Shown here: piece by piece, positions 60,952-64,000 of the stretch
Layout: the number at the start of each line of letters is the position of its first letter
Position numbering within the stretch: position 1 is the stretch's first letter
NCBI GenBank assembly: GCA_020723965.1
Contig: DYHW01000002.1
Coordinates: 248,001-312,000, forward strand
DNA: 64,000 nucleotides
Direction of reading: 5' to 3'
Source: Melioribacter sp.
GTDB lineage: Bacteria; Bacteroidota; Ignavibacteria; Ignavibacteriales; Melioribacteraceae
Program-made: the position numbers and the translations under genes
Notes under the pieces: model-generated
What the model saw: the letters and a program-made list of their open reading frames with translations, nothing else
Database searches by the model: none
Told to the model about the DNA's origin: nothing

Positions 60952-62154
60952 TTGAAAGATTATGATGTAATTATTGTTGGCGGCGGTATTGTAGGTTTAG
61001 CATCGGGTCTCAGAATCATCCAGAATGATAATGCTATTAAACTTCTGCTGGTCGAAAAAGAAAATGATCTTGCGCTGCATCAAACAGGAAATAACAGCGG
61101 CGTTATTCACTCTGGAATTTATTACAAACCCGGAAGTTTGAAAGCCCAAAATTGTTTACGCGGCTACAAAATGCTTTTAGAATTTTGTAACCGTTACGAA
61201 GTTAATTACGAGATTTGTGGAAAGGCGATTGTTGCCGTTAACGAAAAAGAAATTCCTGCGCTTGAATATCTATTTGAGCGCGGAATCAAAAACGGTTTGC
61301 AAGGATTAAAAAGAATTTCCAGAGAAGAGTTAAAAGAAATTGAACCGCATGTTGAAGCCGCTGCGGGGGTATTTGTTCCCCAAACAGGAATTATTGATTA
61401 TAAAGAAGTTGCAAAGAAATATGCAGAAGCTATAAAAAAATTGGGCGGTAATATTTTTCTGGGAAAAAAAGTTGAGCAAATAAAAATTAAGAACGACCGA
61501 TGCGAAATAGTTACAGATAATGAAACATACACTTCAAAATTAGTAGTTACTTGCGCCGGATTATTTTCTGACAGAATTGCAAAAACTACTCATCCTAATC
61601 TGCCTTTGAGGATAATTCCTTTTAGAGGAGAGTATTACAAAATAAAAAATGAAAAAAAATATTTGGTCAATAATCTTATATATACAGTGCCGGACCCAAA
61701 GTTTCCTTTTCTTGGAGTTCATTTTACAAGAATGATCAACGGCAATAGAGAAGCCGGGCCTAATGCCGTTCTTGCTTTTAAGAGAGAAGGATACTATAAA
61801 ACTAATTTCAGTTTGCGCGATACTTTCGAGACATTTACTTGGCGCGGCTTTCATAAAGTAGTAAAAAAGAATTGGAAAACCGGCTTGGGAGAATTTTACC
61901 GCTCATTTTCTAAAAGAGCATTTACTAAAGCATTACAGAGATTGATTCCTGAAATACAAGAAGATGATCTAATTGAAGGAAGCTCAGGTGTTCGTGCGCA
62001 GGCGTGCGATAAACAAGGAGGGCTTTTGGACGATTTCTATATTGTGGAAGACCGAAAAGTGATCCATGTTTGTAATGCTCCGTCGCCCGCGGCTACGGCT
62101 TCATTATCGATCGGAGATCTTATCTCTGAAAAAGTTATGAAACAACTGAATTGA
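60952..62154 (+). CDS. lhgO: FAD-dependent oxidase, L-2-hydroxyglutarate oxidase type
   Basis: The FAD loop is YDVIIVGGGIVGLASGLRI (residues 4-22), followed by VEKENDLALHQTGNNSGVIHSGIYYKPGSLKA-type sequence, whose HQTGNNSGVIHSGIYY block is characteristic of LhgO. GGLLDDFYIVE and NAPSPAATASLSIGD are at the C-terminus; 400 residues is normal. LhgO oxidises L-2-hydroxyglutarate to 2-oxoglutarate and passes electrons to quinone. A TTG start is forced by the FAD loop position. Its place inside a glycan operon is odd; it may act on another 2-hydroxy acid or be a passenger. Confidence 0.88.
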   Translation: MKDYDVIIVGGGIVGLASGLRIIQNDNAIKLLLVEKENDLALHQTGNNSGVIHSGIYYKPGSLKAQNCLRGYKMLLEFCNRYEVNYEICGKAIVAVNEKEIPALEYLFERGIKNGLQGLKRISREELKEIEPHVEAAAGVFVPQTGIIDYKEVAKKYAEAIKKLGGNIFLGKKVEQIKIKNDRCEIVTDNETYTSKLVVTCAGLFSDRIAKTTHPNLPLRIIPFRGEYYKIKNEKKYLVNNLIYTVPDPKFPFLGVHFTRMINGNREAGPNAVLAFKREGYYKTNFSLRDTFETFTWRGFHKVVKKNWKTGLGEFYRSFSKRAFTKALQRLIPEIQEDDLIEGSSGVRAQACDKQGGLLDDFYIVEDRKVIHVCNAPSPAATASLSIGDLISEKVMKQLN

Positions 62155-62183
62155 AAATAAAATCGTCTCATCAATACTAAATT

Positions 62184-63587
62184 ATGAACAAAAGAATAGA
62201 AAAATTTTTTATACTGTTTACAGACTTTCTAACTGTTAATCTCGCATGGTTAATTTTCTTCTATTTGCGCGTTCAAACCGGCTGGTTCGATTTAATTACT
62301 CAGCCGGATTTTCTTCTGCCTATGATTGCAATCTATTTTTACTGGCTAATTATTTTCACTTTTGTTGGAATGTACCGCACTTGGTTTGCGCTTTCAAGGT
62401 TGGATGAATTATCCACTCTCTTCAAAGCTACTTTTGTGGGAATCTTTATTCTTTTCTTTTTGATATTATGGGATGATTACTCCCGCGGTGTATCAACATC
62501 TATTCAGTTTTATATTTTTCTTTATTGGGGTATCTTTTTACTATTTGTAGGCAGCGGCAGACTTGTAATAAGAAGCATTCAAAGAAATTTACTCATCAAA
62601 GGAATTGGCAGACGCAATGCTCTTATTGTTGGCTTTAATCCAAAGTCGCATCAACTTCATGACACAATTATAAATCATAGAGCATTGGGATTTGATGTGG
62701 TTGGCTACATCGCCGTTCTCGATGAAAACTTAGATAAAGAATATAAAGGCATAAAGTCGCTCGGTACGGTTAAGAACATCGAAAAAATAATTGACGATCT
62801 GAATGTTAGAAACGTAATAATCTCGCTCGAACGTCATCATGAAGATACTATGCTTGAAGTTATTTCGAAGTGCGAAGGCAAAAATGTTGAGATGAAAATT
62901 GTTCCAGATTTATATGATATAATAAGCGGGCAAGCGCGCATAGCTCAAATTTATGGTATGCCGCTCATCGATGTTATGCCCGAACTTATGCCCGAGTGGG
63001 AAAAAAAATTAAAACGGCTGATGGATATTGTGCTTTCTTTTATTCTTCTTCTCATAACTTTACCGGCAACGCTTTTGACTGCAATTGCTATTAAGATTGA
63101 CAGTAAAGGACCGGTCTTTTATAAACAAAAAAGAATGGGAATGAATGGAAAAATATTCAAGATTCTTAAATTCAGAACTATGGTTACCGATGCTGAAAAA
63201 CATACTGGACCTGTTTGGTCTTCTAAAAACGACCCTCGCGTTACTATAGTTGGCGGCTTTATTCGCAAGGCACGCCTTGATGAAATACCGCAGGCAATCA
63301 ATGTGTTAAAAGGTGATATGAGTTTTGTCGGTCCTCGTCCAGAGCGTCCTTTTTTTGTGGAAAAACTTTCTCAAGAATTACCGTTATATAAAAGAAGATT
63401 AAAAGTTCGCCCCGGAATTACAGGCTGGGCGCAGGTTAAACATAAATACGACGAAAATATTGAAGATGTTAAAGTGAAACTTCGATACGATCTGTTTTAT
63501 ATTGAAAACATGAGCTTGAGAATGGACTTCAAAATAATTTTTAGAACTATTTTTGTTGTGCTTTTTGGAAAAGGGCACTATAACTGA
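62184..63587 (+). CDS. Polyprenyl-phosphate glycosylphosphotransferase (WbaP/WcaJ-like)
   Basis: This enzyme starts the repeat unit by moving a sugar-1-phosphate to undecaprenyl phosphate. Of 467 residues, the first 130 hold four membrane helices; a CoA-binding-like Rossmann domain ([19 protein letters not shown]) follows; then a re-entrant helix ([24 protein letters not shown]) leads the bacterial sugar transferase domain with [53 protein letters not shown] and [10 protein letters not shown]. All catalytic blocks are intact. The sugar (glucose or galactose type) is not determined by sequence alone. Confidence 0.93.
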   Translation: MNKRIEKFFILFTDFLTVNLAWLIFFYLRVQTGWFDLITQPDFLLPMIAIYFYWLIIFTFVGMYRTWFALSRLDELSTLFKATFVGIFILFFLILWDDYSRGVSTSIQFYIFLYWGIFLLFVGSGRLVIRSIQRNLLIKGIGRRNALIVGFNPKSHQLHDTIINHRALGFDVVGYIAVLDENLDKEYKGIKSLGTVKNIEKIIDDLNVRNVIISLERHHEDTMLEVISKCEGKNVEMKIVPDLYDIISGQARIAQIYGMPLIDVMPELMPEWEKKLKRLMDIVLSFILLLITLPATLLTAIAIKIDSKGPVFYKQKRMGMNGKIFKILKFRTMVTDAEKHTGPVWSSKNDPRVTIVGGFIRKARLDEIPQAINVLKGDMSFVGPRPERPFFVEKLSQELPLYKRRLKVRPGITGWAQVKHKYDENIEDVKVKLRYDLFYIENMSLRMDFKIIFRTIFVVLFGKGHYN

Positions 63588-63602
63588 TAAAGAAAGAATA
63601 CG

Positions 63603-64000
63603 ATGAGAACCCTAATAATTATTCCCACATATAACGAAATACATAACATAAGGAAACTTATTCCGGAACTGCTTGAAATGTATCCGCACATTGATGTTTT
63701 GATCGTTGATGATAATTCGCCCGATGGCACTGCTGACTATGTAAAAAAACTTGGCGAAGAAGACCCGCGTATTAAACTCATTTGGCGCGAAAAAAAACTC
63801 GGACTCGGAACGGCTTACGTCGCTGGTTTCAAATATATGCTTCAAAACGGATATGATTACTCGCTTCAGATGGATGCAGATTTTTCACACGACCCGAAAG
63901 AGATAGCCCAATTTTTTGTTAGAATAAAAGAATACGATTTAGTTATAGGCAGCAGATATATTTACGGCGTACGCGTTATAAATTGGCCAATAAGAAGATT
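63603..64000 (+). CDS. Polyprenol-phosphate mannosyltransferase-like GT2, 5' part
   Basis: The gene runs off the window after 132 codons. It opens RTLIIIPTYNEIHNIRKLI, continues VLIVDDNSPDGTADYV, EKKLGLGTAYVAGF and LQMDADFSHDPKEI, then LVIGSRYIYG. These are the exact motif series of DPM1-like enzymes, which transfer mannose (or a related sugar) from a nucleotide donor to polyprenyl phosphate. It begins 15 bases after the glycosylphosphotransferase gene, so it belongs to the same operon. Whether a C-terminal membrane domain follows cannot be seen. Confidence 0.85.
   Translation, partial: MRTLIIIPTYNEIHNIRKLIPELLEMYPHIDVLIVDDNSPDGTADYVKKLGEEDPRIKLIWREKKLGLGTAYVAGFKYMLQNGYDYSLQMDADFSHDPKEIAQFFVRIKEYDLVIGSRYIYGVRVINWPIRR

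Noticed and set aside
1-64000. CRISPR array or known phage-defence system
   Set aside because: No regularly spaced repeats, cas genes, restriction-modification or toxin-antitoxin pairs were seen on either strand.

Overview
The window comes from a low-GC Gram-negative chromosome of the Bacteroidota/Chlorobiota (FCB) superphylum, most likely an Ignavibacteria-type bacterium. This is inferred from an Oar-like TonB-dependent receptor, a secreted DUF4783 protein, a 31-residue AURKAIP1/COX24-type basic protein, tiny GIY-YIG nucleases next to a tRNA gene, a meso-DAP type MurE, and frequent TTG starts with partial Shine-Dalgarno sequences. Nothing in the window fixes the genus.

Layout. 1-2160: end of an outer-membrane receptor, yajQ, and a tRNA-Pro gene followed (minus strand) by a small GIY-YIG nuclease gene, two identical 59-nt copies of a tRNA 3' portion, and a shrunken second nuclease copy. 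2161-5272: pyrR-pyrB-pyrC behind a PyrR-type attenuation leader. 5463-16366: FnIII lipoprotein, DUF4783 protein, very large NtrY-like histidine kinase, AddA-like helicase-nuclease with a four-cysteine motif, N-acetylmuramoyl-alanine amidase and an IMPDH/GMPR-family enzyme. 16503-20059 (minus): a cupin, then a copper module made of a CopA ATPase, a CopZ-like chaperone and an AraC regulator that carries its own CxxC metal-binding-like domain. 20131-22976: two paralogous membrane-anchored proteins of unknown function, an HU protein, a zinc-ribbon/TPR protein, the COX24-type mini-protein and tRNA-Thr.

23083-39158 is a compact division and cell wall (dcw) cluster: mraZ-rsmH-ftsL-ftsI-murE-murF-mraY-murD-ftsW-murG-murC-ftsQ-ftsA-ftsZ. 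Genes overlap or nearly touch, so this is probably one transcription unit from a TTGACA promoter with 10-bp periodic MraZ-box-like repeats before mraZ. murB and ddl are not in it.

39159-64000 starts with a non-coding stretch, an outer-membrane-like protein and a four-helix-bundle gene flanked by inverted AT-rich repeats. It then becomes a surface polysaccharide locus: RfbB, SLBB export protein, Wzz, two flippases, a candidate polymerase, methyltransferases, glycosyltransferases, WecB, an LhgO-like oxidase, a polyprenyl-phosphate glycosylphosphotransferase and a partial polyprenol-phosphate mannosyltransferase-like gene. The 47.6-55.5 kb part shows decay or sequence error: two methyltransferase genes each have one in-frame stop, a third has an apparent one-base frameshift cutting off its zinc-ribbon start, and the second flippase has ATA where its start codon should be.

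The most unusual observation is the tRNA-Pro/GIY-YIG tandem structure, which looks like a minimal tRNA-associated mobile cassette with a non-autonomous deletion derivative.
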